Source of the DNA: CAYFHQ01 sp964342805
GTDB lineage: Bacteria > Bacillota > Clostridia > Peptostreptococcales > Acidaminobacteraceae
DNA length: 47,144 nucleotides
Reading direction: 5' to 3'
Assembly (NCBI GenBank): GCA_964342805.1
Contig: CAYFHQ010000016.1
Location: 1 to 47,144, forward strand
Of this stretch, positions 22,899-31,775 are shown piece after piece. The first letter of the stretch is position 1, and each line of letters starts with the position of its first letter. The notes beneath the pieces are model-generated. The model saw only the letters and a list, made by a program, of their open reading frames with translations, ran no database searches and was not told the origin of the DNA. Position numbers and translations under genes: made by a program.

Positions 22899-25800
22899 AT
22901 GCAACGGGATTTTGTTCATTTACATTTGCATACAGAGTACAGCCTGTTGGACGGGTTCACCCGAATCGACAGGCTGTTTGATCAAGTAAAGGCGCTGGGC
23001 ATGGACGCCGTGGCTATCACAGACCACGGAGTCATGTTCGGCGTTGTTGAGTTTTATAAGACAGCGAAAAAGCATGGGGTCAAGCCTATTATCGGCTGTG
23101 AGGTCTATGTGGCGCCCCGGTCTCGCCATGACAAGAGTGGAGCCAGCGACCGTGACCAGGGCCACCTGGTCCTTTTGGTGGAGAATGAAATTGGCTACCA
23201 AAACCTCATCCACCTGGTCTCCATGGGCTACATGGAAGGTTTCTACTATAAGCCTAGAATCGACTATGACCTACTGGAAGCCCATAGTGAGGGCTTAATT
23301 TGCCTGTCCGCCTGTATAGCGGGGGACGTTCAACAACGGCTCCTGGATGGCCGGTATGAGGAGGCCAAGGACCTGGCCCTTCGCCTGCAAAACATGTTCG
23401 GGGAAGGTAAGTTCTTTCTAGAACTCCAGGACCATGGCATGGAAATCCAAAAAGGCCTCAATGCCAATATCATGCGCCTATCCAAGGACACGGGTATTCC
23501 CCTGGTGGCCACCAACGACGTCCACTATATAGACAAAAAGGACCACGACGTCCACGACATACTCTTATGTATCCAAACGGGCAAGAACGTCAGCGACCAA
23601 CAAAGACTCCGCTTTCCCACAGAGGAGTTTTACCTCAAGTCGCCGGAGGAAATGGCCAAGCTCTTTCCCTATGCGCCTGAAGCCTTGGAAAACACCAAGA
23701 AAATCGCTGATATGTGTCAGTTTGACTTTGATTTTGACACCCTCCACTTACCTGAGTTTCAGCTGGAAGGGGAGGAGTCGGCCGTTGAAAAACTAAGGGA
23801 CCTTTGTTATCAGGGTCTCCATGACCGCTATGACCAAGTAACGGACATCCATAAGGACCGTCTGGAGTTTGAGCTGTCCACCATTGTACAAATGGGCTAT
23901 GAGGACTACTTCCTCATTACCTGGGACTTTATCAAGTATGCCAAAGACAATGGCATTATGGTGGGCCCTGGCCGGGGGTCCTGTGGGGGTTCACTGGTTG
24001 CCTTTGTTCTCCATATAACGGACGTAGACCCCATTAAGTATGACCTGATCTTCGAACGGTTTCTCAATCCGGAACGGATCACCATGCCGGATATTGATAT
24101 TGACTTCCAGGACGACCGTCGTCAAGAAGTCATCGACTATGTGGTCAACAAGTATGGTATGGACCACGTGGCCCAAATCATCACCTTTGGAACCATGGCA
24201 GCCCGGGCAGCCATTCGGGACGTTGGCCGGGTTCTGGACATCCCCTATGCAGTGGTGGACCAGATCGCCAAGGAGGTGCCCTTCCAACTGGGCATGACCA
24301 TTGACAAGGCCATCACCATGAACCCCAAGTTCAAAAAACTCCATGAGGAAAGTGACGAAGCCCGAAGGGTGATCGATGCGGCCCGGAGTGTGGAAGGCAT
24401 GCCCCGCCACGCTTCTACCCATGCGGCAGGTGTCGTAATTTCCAAGAATCCCGTGGACCACTATGTACCCTTGTATGTCCATGACAATGCCGTGTCCACC
24501 CAATTCAACATGGTCCTCCTAGAGGAACTGGGCCTACTAAAGATGGACTTTCTAGGCCTACGAAACTTGACAGTTATTAAAGACTGCTTGGAACTCCTAA
24601 AGGAAAAAGGGATTGATCCACCGGACCTTGCCAACCTGGACTATACGGACCAAAAGGTCTTTGACTTGATTGGAAGCGGGGACACCCTGGGGATCTTCCA
24701 GTTGGAGTCTTCTGGCATGCGCCGATTTATGCGGGAACTGAAACCCACGGAACTGGAGGACCTGATAGCAGGGATATCCCTCTACCGTCCGGGCCCCATG
24801 GACTCCATTCCCAAATACATCGCCAACAAGAACAATCCTGACGGCATTCAATATGGTCACCCCATGCTGGAGTCAATTCTGTCCGTTTCCTACGGGTGTT
24901 TGGTCTATCAGGAGCAAGTTATGCAGATCGTACGGGAGCTGGGTGGCTATTCCTATGGCCGGTCTGACCTGGTCCGCCGGGCCATGTCCAAAAAGAAAAT
25001 GAAAGTCATGGAAGAAGAGCGAAAGAACTTCATCTATGGCAAGGTGGCCGAGGACGGCACCATAGAAATTGAAGGTTGTATGCGCAAGGGGATCAGCGAA
25101 AATGTGGCCAATGCAGTCTTTGACGACATGATTGACTTCGCCAAGTATGCCTTCAACAAGTCCCACGCTGCGGGTTATGCCATCATTGCCTACCAAACAG
25201 CCTACTTAAAAGCCCACTATCCTGTGGAGTTTATGGCTGCCCTCATGACCTCAGTCATGGGCTACCAGGCCAAGTTGGCCCAGTATATACTGGACTGCAA
25301 ACGAATGGGGATTGAGGTACTTCCTCCTTCTGTAAACCAGTCACGGGCTTCCTTTAGTGTGGAGGGAGACCGCATTCGCTATGGCCTTAAAGCCATTAAA
25401 AATGTAGGTACAGGTATCATTCGGTCCACCATAGAAGGGCGAAAGAGTGATCCCTATGGGTCTTTCCTGGATTTCTGTGAGGCCATAGACCCTAAAGAAC
25501 TCAATAAAAAATCCGTGGAGAGCTTGATCAAGGCTGGTGCCTTTGATGGTATGGGCGAGTTTCGCTCCCAGCTCTTGGCGGTTTATGACACCATTATTGA
25601 CGGTGTCCATACGGAAAGTCGCCGGAACGTCCAGGGCCAGGTGTCCCTCTTTTCTGGGATGGAGTCAGACCTCCCCAGCGTCTTTAATGCATACAGCCTG
25701 CCCAATATTGGAGAGTTTCCCCTCAACTACCGCCTGACCTTTGAAAAGGAAATGTTGGGCATTTACCTGAGTGGCCACCCCCTGTCCGAGTATTCGGACC

Positions 25801-26504
25801 TGGTGGAAAAGGTCAGTACTGTCAACCTGGGTGACCTGAGAGACGCCGTGGAAGACGGGTCCATCCACCGGCGGGACAATGAAGTGGTCATTATTGCAGG
25901 CATGGTGTCCAAGGTAACCGAAAAAATCACCCGAAAGAACCAGCGGATGGCCTTTGTGACCATGGAGGACCTCTATGACTCCATTGAGATCTTGGTGTTC
26001 CCCAAGGTCTTTGAGCGGCAAGAAGCCCTCTTAAAAGAAGACGGTTTTATCATCATGACCGGGAGGCTAAACGTAAAGGAAGACGAGGACCCCAAAATTT
26101 TGGCGGACCGGATATTCCCCCTCGATGAAGAGCACGTGGACCGACTCCTGCCTCAAGTGCGGGCCATGTCCATTGGGACCTCCATCCCCTTGAGCAAAAA
26201 AGCCACCCCAAAGAATCCGCAACAGAAGTTTAGTAAACAAAAGCCCAAGGCAGACTTTGTGGCTGATAGTGGTGACGCCAACCAGAAAAAGCTCTTTTTG
26301 AAGTTGGCCACCATGGACTCCACCCTGTTTGACCAAGTCAAACCCATTCTGGCCAACTATCCCGGACCTGTGCCAGTGGTACTATTTATTGCCGATACCC
26401 GCAAGAAGATGACCACTTCCAAGGCATTGTGGGTAGATATTAATCCGGGGTTATTGAATGTCCTAAAAAGCCTTCTGGGTGAAGATTCGGTTAAATATTG
26501 TTGA
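22899..26504 (+). CDS. dnaE: DNA polymerase III subunit alpha, DnaE type
   Basis: C-family polymerase of 1201 residues. Order of domains: PHP (FVHLHLHTEYSLLDG; AITDHGVMFG), the polymerase palm with GPGRGSCGGSLVAF and the catalytic PDIDIDFQDDRR, the fingers with AARAAIRDVGRVL, GDTLGIFQLESSGMRR and YRPGPMDSIP, tandem HhH, and an OB fold (VIIAGMVSKVTEKITRKNQRMAFVTMED, about 1000-1080), then a variable tail. In Firmicutes with PolC, DnaE extends primers; the long DnaE1-like architecture here leaves open whether a PolC exists. It starts 9 nt after the lipoprotein stop with AAGGAG. No terminator was seen before the pfkA promoter. Confidence 0.95.
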   Translation: MQRDFVHLHLHTEYSLLDGFTRIDRLFDQVKALGMDAVAITDHGVMFGVVEFYKTAKKHGVKPIIGCEVYVAPRSRHDKSGASDRDQGHLVLLVENEIGYQNLIHLVSMGYMEGFYYKPRIDYDLLEAHSEGLICLSACIAGDVQQRLLDGRYEEAKDLALRLQNMFGEGKFFLELQDHGMEIQKGLNANIMRLSKDTGIPLVATNDVHYIDKKDHDVHDILLCIQTGKNVSDQQRLRFPTEEFYLKSPEEMAKLFPYAPEALENTKKIADMCQFDFDFDTLHLPEFQLEGEESAVEKLRDLCYQGLHDRYDQVTDIHKDRLEFELSTIVQMGYEDYFLITWDFIKYAKDNGIMVGPGRGSCGGSLVAFVLHITDVDPIKYDLIFERFLNPERITMPDIDIDFQDDRRQEVIDYVVNKYGMDHVAQIITFGTMAARAAIRDVGRVLDIPYAVVDQIAKEVPFQLGMTIDKAITMNPKFKKLHEESDEARRVIDAARSVEGMPRHASTHAAGVVISKNPVDHYVPLYVHDNAVSTQFNMVLLEELGLLKMDFLGLRNLTVIKDCLELLKEKGIDPPDLANLDYTDQKVFDLIGSGDTLGIFQLESSGMRRFMRELKPTELEDLIAGISLYRPGPMDSIPKYIANKNNPDGIQYGHPMLESILSVSYGCLVYQEQVMQIVRELGGYSYGRSDLVRRAMSKKKMKVMEEERKNFIYGKVAEDGTIEIEGCMRKGISENVANAVFDDMIDFAKYAFNKSHAAGYAIIAYQTAYLKAHYPVEFMAALMTSVMGYQAKLAQYILDCKRMGIEVLPPSVNQSRASFSVEGDRIRYGLKAIKNVGTGIIRSTIEGRKSDPYGSFLDFCEAIDPKELNKKSVESLIKAGAFDGMGEFRSQLLAVYDTIIDGVHTESRRNVQGQVSLFSGMESDLPSVFNAYSLPNIGEFPLNYRLTFEKEMLGIYLSGHPLSEYSDLVEKVSTVNLGDLRDAVEDGSIHRRDNEVVIIAGMVSKVTEKITRKNQRMAFVTMEDLYDSIEILVFPKVFERQEALLKEDGFIIMTGRLNVKEDEDPKILADRIFPLDEEHVDRLLPQVRAMSIGTSIPLSKKATPKNPQQKFSKQKPKADFVADSGDANQKKLFLKLATMDSTLFDQVKPILANYPGPVPVVLFIADTRKKMTTSKALWVDINPGLLNVLKSLLGEDSVKYC

Positions 26505-26552
26505 AAACTGGCAGGCAAGCGTTGTCATATTTCATAAAACGGTGTACGTGTA

Positions 26553-26581
26553 TTGAAAAATGCACAAAAAAATCATACAAT
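26553..26581 (+). promoter_or_regulatory. Promoter of pfkA
   Basis: TTGAAA (26553-26558) and TACAAT (26576-26581) with 17-bp spacing, leaving a leader of about 105 nt. Confidence 0.65.
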
Positions 26582-26694
26582 ATGCAGTATGTGCGACGCA
26601 GTAAACATAGGTAAAATGATCCCGAGGAGTGACATCCTTTAGATAAAACAATCTTCAATATCCTGATTGAAAAAGAGGATTTGGGAGGATCTAA

Positions 26695-27654
26695 ATGAAG
26701 AGAATTGGAGTACTAACAAGTGGTGGTGATGCACCAGGCATGAATGCTGCAATCCGCGCAGTAGTTCGTGTGGCCATTTACAATGGTCTAAAAGTTTCTG
26801 GTATTAACCGCGGTTATCAAGGTTTGCTGGAAGGTGATATTGTTGACATGGATATTTCATCCGTTGGCGATATCATTCACAGAGGGGGTACGAAGCTTCG
26901 TACAGCTCGATGTGAAGAGTTTAGAACCGAGGAAGGTCAGAAACGCGGTGTTGAAATGCTTCGTATGTTCAACATTGACGGTCTGGTTGTTATCGGTGGT
27001 GACGGTTCCTTTATGGGAGCAAAGAAGTTGTCCAATTTAGGATTCCCGACTGTGGGTATTCCTGCAACAATTGACAACGATCTAGGATACACAGACTATA
27101 CCCTTGGCTTTGACACTGCCCTGAATACAGTGGTTGACGCCATCAGTAAAGTCCGTGACACATCCTCTTCCCATGATCGAGCATCGATCCTAGAAGTAAT
27201 GGGACGCAACTGTGGTGATATTGCCCTCTATGCAGGTCTTGCAGGTGGTGCAGAGTCTATCATCATTCCAGAAGTGGGCCATGATGTCGATGAAGTATGC
27301 CGTAAGCTCATCCAGGGTCGTAACCGTGGTAAGCTACATAACATTATTCTCTTGGCAGAGGGAGTAGGCAAGCCATATGAGTGGGCAGAAGACATCAAAA
27401 AGAAAACGGGCGTTGAAGTCCGTGTCAGCGTTATTGGCTACCTGCAGCGTGGGGGTACACCAACGGCATTTGACAGGGTCCTTGCCAGCCGATTTGGCTC
27501 AAAGGCAGTTGAATTGCTAATGGAAGGCAAGGCAGGCCTAGCAGTGGGTATTCGGGGGAATGATATTGTTGCCCAGGATATTGACGAGGTTGTTGCAACC
27601 CATAAGACCGTAGACATGGGTCTTTATGAGTTGGCTGACAAGCTGTCCATCTAA
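26695..27654 (+). CDS. pfkA: ATP-dependent 6-phosphofructokinase
   Basis: PfkA phosphorylates fructose 6-phosphate, the committed step of glycolysis. The 319-residue length is that of bacterial ATP-PFK. Visible are LTSGGDAPGMNAAIRA, VVIGGDGSFMGAKKL (the Gly after GGD points to ATP rather than pyrophosphate as donor), IPATIDNDLGYTDYTLGFDTA with the catalytic Asp, VMGRNCGDIALYAGLAGGAE and LQRGGTPTAFDRVLASRFG. It has a clear promoter and GGGAGG site, and precedes pyk by 77 nt, the common pfkA-pyk arrangement. Codon choice is that of an abundant protein. Confidence 0.96.
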   Translation: MKRIGVLTSGGDAPGMNAAIRAVVRVAIYNGLKVSGINRGYQGLLEGDIVDMDISSVGDIIHRGGTKLRTARCEEFRTEEGQKRGVEMLRMFNIDGLVVIGGDGSFMGAKKLSNLGFPTVGIPATIDNDLGYTDYTLGFDTALNTVVDAISKVRDTSSSHDRASILEVMGRNCGDIALYAGLAGGAESIIIPEVGHDVDEVCRKLIQGRNRGKLHNIILLAEGVGKPYEWAEDIKKKTGVEVRVSVIGYLQRGGTPTAFDRVLASRFGSKAVELLMEGKAGLAVGIRGNDIVAQDIDEVVATHKTVDMGLYELADKLSI

Positions 27655-27731
27655 GCGACTGACACATTGTACATTTAAAAGTAAGTGAAAAAAGTTGTTG
27701 AACTTTGAAAAGTGAATAAAGGAGAATCTTG

Positions 27732-29489
27732 ATGAAGAAGACGAAGATTGTCTGCACGATTGGTCCCGCCAGTGAGCAGAAGGAAGTATTTGCTGAGCTG
27801 GTGAAGAAGGGTCTAAACGTAGCGCGATTGAATTTCTCTCACGGTGACCACCAAGAGCACCTGGCTCGAATTGACATGATCAAGGAAGTCCGTGAGGAAT
27901 TGAACCGTCCTGTTGCCATTCTTCTGGATACAAAAGGTCCAGAAATCCGTACGGGTAAATTCTCTGTACCGGTTGTTGAGTTGGAAGAGGGCCAGGAATT
28001 TATCCTGACTACGGAAGACTACCTGGGTGACCAGAACAAGTGTCAGGTGTCCTACCAAGGTCTACCAAATGACGTGAAGCCTGGTGACCACGTGCTGATT
28101 GATGATGGTCTTATCGACCTTGAAGTTCTTTCTACAACTGCAACAGACGTTGTTACAAGAGTTCTGAATGCAGGTCCAGTAAAGAACAACAAGGGTGTAA
28201 ACGTTCCTGGTGTTGCTATTAACCTACCAGCGATTACGCCTAAGGATGAGTCAGACATCAAATTCGGTCTTGAAAATGGTATCGATTTTATCGCTGCATC
28301 TTTCATCCGTAAGGAAGCAGACGTTATGGAAATCCGTAAGATTCTTGAAGCCAATGGCGGTCATGATGTTCACATCATTTCCAAGATTGAAAACCAAGAA
28401 GGTATGGACAACCTGGAAGAGATCCTAGAAGTTTCTGACGGTCTAATGGTAGCCCGTGGTGACCTGGGTGTTGAAATCCCAACAGAGCAGGTACCTCTAG
28501 CCCAGAAGAAGATGATCAGAATGTGTAACGAAGCTGGCAAGCCAGTAATCACGGCTACACAAATGCTTGACTCCATGATCCGTAACCCACGTCCAACACG
28601 TGCGGAAACAACTGACGTTGCCAACGCAATTTTCGATGGCACGGACGCGATCATGCTTTCCGGTGAAACAGCTGCAGGTAGATACCCAGTTGAGTCCGTA
28701 AAGACCATGGCGGTTATCGCTAAGGCTGCTGAAGACAACCTGGACTATCGTACCATCCTTAAGAACACAGCTGCCAACAAGAATGATGACACGGTAACTT
28801 ATGCTGTTTCTCACGCAACTGCTAACACAGCTATGGACCTGAATGCTTCTGCTATTATTACAGCTACAGCTTCTGGTTTTACAGCTCGTAAGATTTCTCG
28901 TTTCCGTCCGAAGGCACCAGTGGTTGCTGCGACTACTTCTGAAAAAGTACGTCGTAAGATGAACCTGGTATGGGGCGTTGAAACGGTGAAGATCAGTGAA
29001 GCAGCCAATACAGACCAGATCTTTGATATGGCTGTTGACGCTTCCCGTGAGGCTGGCCTTGTGAACAAGGGCGACCTGGTTGTCATCACTGCTGGTGTTC
29101 CAGTTGGTGTTGCTGGCGCTACCAACCTGATGAAGGTTCACCTGGTAGGTGAAGTTTTAATCAAGGGTACGGGTGTTGGCAAAGACTTCATTACTGGTGA
29201 AATTTGTGTTGTTCGTTCTGCCGCAGATTGTGCTGACAAGTTCAAAGAAGGCATGATCATGGTAACAAACGCAACAGACAAAGACATGATGCCATTCATC
29301 GAAAAGGCAAAAGGCCTGATCGTTGAAGAAGGTGGCTACACTTCTCACGCTGCAATTGTTGCACTGAGCTTGAAGCTACCTACAATCGTTGGGGCAAACA
29401 ATGCAACCAACCTACTAAGTGACGGTGCTACTGTAACACTGGACGCCAAGAAGGGGATTGTATACGAGGGCTCCTCTCGAATTCTATAA
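27732..29489 (+). CDS. pyk: Pyruvate kinase with C-terminal PEP-utiliser domain
   Basis: Converts PEP and ADP to pyruvate and ATP. The barrel shows KIVCTIGPAS, LNFSHGDHQEH, ILLDTKGPEIRTG, the catalytic-lysine region HIISKIENQEGM, MVARGDLGVEIP and TATQMLDSMIRNPRPTRAE. The 585-residue product has the extra C-terminal PPDK-like swivelling domain of Bacillus-type enzymes (about 480-585), with GGYTSHAAIVA around its conserved His. The ATG at 27732 follows GGAG; a TTG just before it was not used. A strong terminator follows. Preferred codons (GGT, CGT, GAC) indicate high expression. Confidence 0.96.
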   Translation: MKKTKIVCTIGPASEQKEVFAELVKKGLNVARLNFSHGDHQEHLARIDMIKEVREELNRPVAILLDTKGPEIRTGKFSVPVVELEEGQEFILTTEDYLGDQNKCQVSYQGLPNDVKPGDHVLIDDGLIDLEVLSTTATDVVTRVLNAGPVKNNKGVNVPGVAINLPAITPKDESDIKFGLENGIDFIAASFIRKEADVMEIRKILEANGGHDVHIISKIENQEGMDNLEEILEVSDGLMVARGDLGVEIPTEQVPLAQKKMIRMCNEAGKPVITATQMLDSMIRNPRPTRAETTDVANAIFDGTDAIMLSGETAAGRYPVESVKTMAVIAKAAEDNLDYRTILKNTAANKNDDTVTYAVSHATANTAMDLNASAIITATASGFTARKISRFRPKAPVVAATTSEKVRRKMNLVWGVETVKISEAANTDQIFDMAVDASREAGLVNKGDLVVITAGVPVGVAGATNLMKVHLVGEVLIKGTGVGKDFITGEICVVRSAADCADKFKEGMIMVTNATDKDMMPFIEKAKGLIVEEGGYTSHAAIVALSLKLPTIVGANNATNLLSDGATVTLDAKKGIVYEGSSRIL

Positions 29490-29516
29490 GACTATATGGC
29501 TTTGGCCATAAAAAAT

Positions 29517-29558
29517 ATGCACCTGCGGGACAATTTTCGACCGCGGGTGCATTTTTTA
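29517..29558 (+). terminator. Terminator of the pfkA-pyk operon
   Basis: ATGCACCTGCGG (29517-29528) pairs with CCGCGGGTGCAT (29541-29552, one G-T pair), then six T. A small GGCTTTGGCC-type hairpin (29505-29515) and a 9-bp hairpin with GGAG loop (29590-29611) flank it. Confidence 0.9.
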
Positions 29559-29740
29559 TAGGGTGTCGTCCGCCCATTCGGTGGACAAATGAATATGTGG
29601 AGACATATTCAATGGAATAGGAGCGTGCGTACATGAAGAGTACTTTGCACCTCCTATTTACCCGAAAAAGGGGAATAAAACCGAAAAGTTGGAAAAAATT
29701 TGCCTTGTTTTCGAATTGTTAAGACCTAGTCCTAAAACCA

Positions 29741-29749
29741 TGTTATAAT
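29741..29749 (+). promoter_or_regulatory. Extended -10 promoter of the thioesterase gene
   Basis: TGTTATAAT at 29741-29749 is a consensus extended -10 box; no good -35 box is needed for this class. The start codon lies 24 bp downstream. Confidence 0.55.
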
Positions 29750-29772
29750 CACATGGAGAAAGAGGTGATGTC

Positions 29773-30195
29773 ATGCACTTTGATGCAGTGATCCAGCCCC
29801 GTTATGGGGAAACAGATCAAATGGGCGTTGTCTACCATGCCAATTACCTGAATTGGTTTGAGGTGGGCCGGTCCAACTTTTTAAGACAATTGGGCTATAC
29901 CTATAGAGAACTGGAAGCAGAAGGGGTCTTACTCCCTGTGATCGAGGCCCACTTGAAGTACATCAAGCCAGCCCTATACGACGTGGAAGTCTTGGTCCGT
30001 ACGGAAATAGAAGTTCTAAAGGGTGTTCGGATTGGTTTCCGCTACCGGGTCCTTCGAAAAGAGGACGAGGAATTACTGGTGGAAGGAACAACCCTCCATG
30101 CCTTCACCAATAAAGACCTTAAGCCTGTCAGGATCAAGTCCCTACCAGAAACCTTCAGGGAGACGGTTAAAAAGGCTTATGGTGAGCCTACATAA
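29773..30195 (+). CDS. Hot-dog fold acyl-CoA thioesterase (YbgC/4HBT family)
   Basis: A 140-residue single hot-dog protein. RYGETDQMGVVYHANYLNWFEVGRSNFLRQLGY carries the family catalytic region, including the Asp in ETDQMG and the YHANY turn. Members hydrolyse short- or medium-chain acyl-CoA or hydroxybenzoyl-CoA thioesters in the cytoplasm. The gene stands alone with its own extended -10 promoter and an AGAGGTGAT site before the ATG, and ends at a terminator shared with the convergent GerMN gene. The substrate is unknown. Confidence 0.85.
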   Translation: MHFDAVIQPRYGETDQMGVVYHANYLNWFEVGRSNFLRQLGYTYRELEAEGVLLPVIEAHLKYIKPALYDVEVLVRTEIEVLKGVRIGFRYRVLRKEDEELLVEGTTLHAFTNKDLKPVRIKSLPETFRETVKKAYGEPT

Positions 30196-30213
30196 ATGAA
30201 GTCATCCATAATG

Positions 30214-30250
30214 AAAGCCCAGACCAACCTGTTACAGGGGTCTGGGCTTT
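30214..30250. terminator. Terminator between thioesterase and GerMN genes
   Basis: AAAGCCCAGACC (30214-30225) pairs perfectly with GGTCTGGGCTTT (30239-30250). A moderate T-run follows on the plus strand (AGTTTT) and it can serve the convergent gene as well. Confidence 0.8.
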
Positions 30251-30272
30251 AGTTTTGCCTAAATCGTACGGT

Positions 30273-31634
30273 TTAGAGTTCCATATTCACATAGGGATAG
30301 GGTGTCAGTGGAGCACCCATTGGGAAGCCAAACAAGGCTCCTTCCTCAATTCCTTCCACGTAGAAGACCACTTGATCAATGCCTTCCAGGGCAGTTACGG
30401 AGTTTAGGATGGAATGGATCATCATCTTTTGAGCGTCCAGGTCTTGGTCATAAGCGGAAAGCAGGGCCTGGTTGAAGGTCAGGTAGGCGGTCTTGCCACT
30501 GACTTCAGCCTGGACCAGGTCTACACTACTTGGAATAGACCCAGGAAGGGTAGAACCCTCCTGTCCCCGGTGGCCTGTTTTAAGTTTGGCGACCACTTCT
30601 TCTACTGTAGTAGCTTCCAAGGTCATGGGTACCAGGTAGACCTTGCTGTCGTTAACAAGGAGTGGATACCAAATCGATGGTGACTGGTCATATGTATAGC
30701 GCTTGGACATGTCAAAGCCCAGTAAGTCGCTGTTGTTCTGTTTTTTGTCCACGTAGAAGGTGACTGTGTCTACGAAGTTAATGCTGGTTACCGTTTGAAT
30801 GAGGGCCGTCGTCATGGTGCTCACGGACTCAGTGTCCTTAACAAAGGGCTGGTTGGAATACTTGTCCATGTAGAGTCGGGCAGCCCCATTGCTGTAGCGG
30901 GCCACTGGCACGTATGGCGCAGGCGCATCTTTTGAAAGGCCTGAGCTCTTGCTGGCACCGTCTCGGAGGGCATTGAGAACCGTGCGGATGGTATTGTCCG
31001 GAATGGGAACTTCCCGGTGGACCGGTAGCAAGTAGGTTCCCGTTGGATCTTCAAACCAAAGTTGGATCATTCGTTTGCCAGAAGCTGTCGTTTGACTGGG
31101 ACTGGCAAAGGTGGTTGATGGCCAGTTGGAGAAAGCAAACCGGGCTTGTTCCTGGTCGTCAGTGAGGACCGCTATGGTGTAATGGCCATAGTCCAGACCC
31201 AGGGTGTCACCCGTCAGGAGGTTTTCTCCTTTAAGGGTGGTTTGGCCGGGGGTGGTTCCGTCTACGTCGTAGGCCAGACCCAATTCTCCCAAGGGGACTT
31301 TCTTGATCACTTGGTCACCCAAATAAATGGTCAGGGCAAAGGTTTGAGGTATGTCCTGGGCCTTTAGGGCGTCCTTGCCCATGGTACTGGTGATTTCATA
31401 CTGCAATAAGGCTTCATTGTAAGCTTGGTCTGCAACCTGGAAAGTGGTTGTTGTGACATGTTCCACCGGTGCAGGTTCCTCAGGTACTTCTTCTACTGGT
31501 TCATCTGTACTAGGCTGGGCGATATTGAAATCAAAGTTTAAATCCCAATTAAAAAGTTCCGTGTTAATTGGGATGGCCATGGCCGTATAAGCGATCATTA
31601 CGATTAGTAAAATATTTGCTAAAATTCTAGACAA
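30273..31634 (-). CDS. Exported GerMN-domain protein
   Basis: An N-terminal hydrophobic segment (ILANILLIVMIAYTAMAI) is followed by an acidic Pro/Glu-rich linker (about 40-60), a middle domain of unclear fold (about 62-170) and two GerMN domains (about 190-300 and 315-450), seen as MIQLWFEDPTGTYLLPVHREV...TVLNALRDG and KVYLVPMTLEATTVEEVVAKL...TALEGIDQVVFYVEG. GerMN domains occur in the GerM spore-germination/sporulation protein and in other wall proteins. The start is TTG, fixed by a GGGGGGAT site just before it. Its promoter (minus strand TTGGAA/TATAAT, 17 bp) overlaps that of the divergent rlmD gene. The membrane segment may be a cleaved signal or an anchor. Confidence 0.8.
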   Translation of the reverse strand: MSRILANILLIVMIAYTAMAIPINTELFNWDLNFDFNIAQPSTDEPVEEVPEEPAPVEHVTTTTFQVADQAYNEALLQYEITSTMGKDALKAQDIPQTFALTIYLGDQVIKKVPLGELGLAYDVDGTTPGQTTLKGENLLTGDTLGLDYGHYTIAVLTDDQEQARFAFSNWPSTTFASPSQTTASGKRMIQLWFEDPTGTYLLPVHREVPIPDNTIRTVLNALRDGASKSSGLSKDAPAPYVPVARYSNGAARLYMDKYSNQPFVKDTESVSTMTTALIQTVTSINFVDTVTFYVDKKQNNSDLLGFDMSKRYTYDQSPSIWYPLLVNDSKVYLVPMTLEATTVEEVVAKLKTGHRGQEGSTLPGSIPSSVDLVQAEVSGKTAYLTFNQALLSAYDQDLDAQKMMIHSILNSVTALEGIDQVVFYVEGIEEGALFGFPMGAPLTPYPYVNMEL

Positions 31635-31658
31635 ATGATCCCCCCCTCTCCATTTTTC

Positions 31659-31702
31659 ATTATAAAATAATTATTGCAACATTCCAATGGATATACTATA
31701 TT
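31659..31702. promoter_or_regulatory. Overlapping divergent promoters (GerMN gene and rlmD)
   Basis: Minus strand: TTGGAA (31687-31682) and TATAAT (31664-31659), 17 bp apart. Plus strand: TTGCAA (31674-31679) and TATATT (31697-31702), 17 bp apart. The two -35 regions interlock, so polymerase binding for one gene should hinder the other. Confidence 0.6.
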
Positions 31703-31775
31703 TAGTGGGATGCAAATTCATGGCGCAGTCATTGAAAATAGAGTTTTCCGTCATATTGACGATTAGGAGGAGCAA

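Noticed and set aside
28497..29141. 214-codon frame opposite pyk
   Set aside because: Cys/Ser/Asn-rich shadow of pyk, with no ribosome site.
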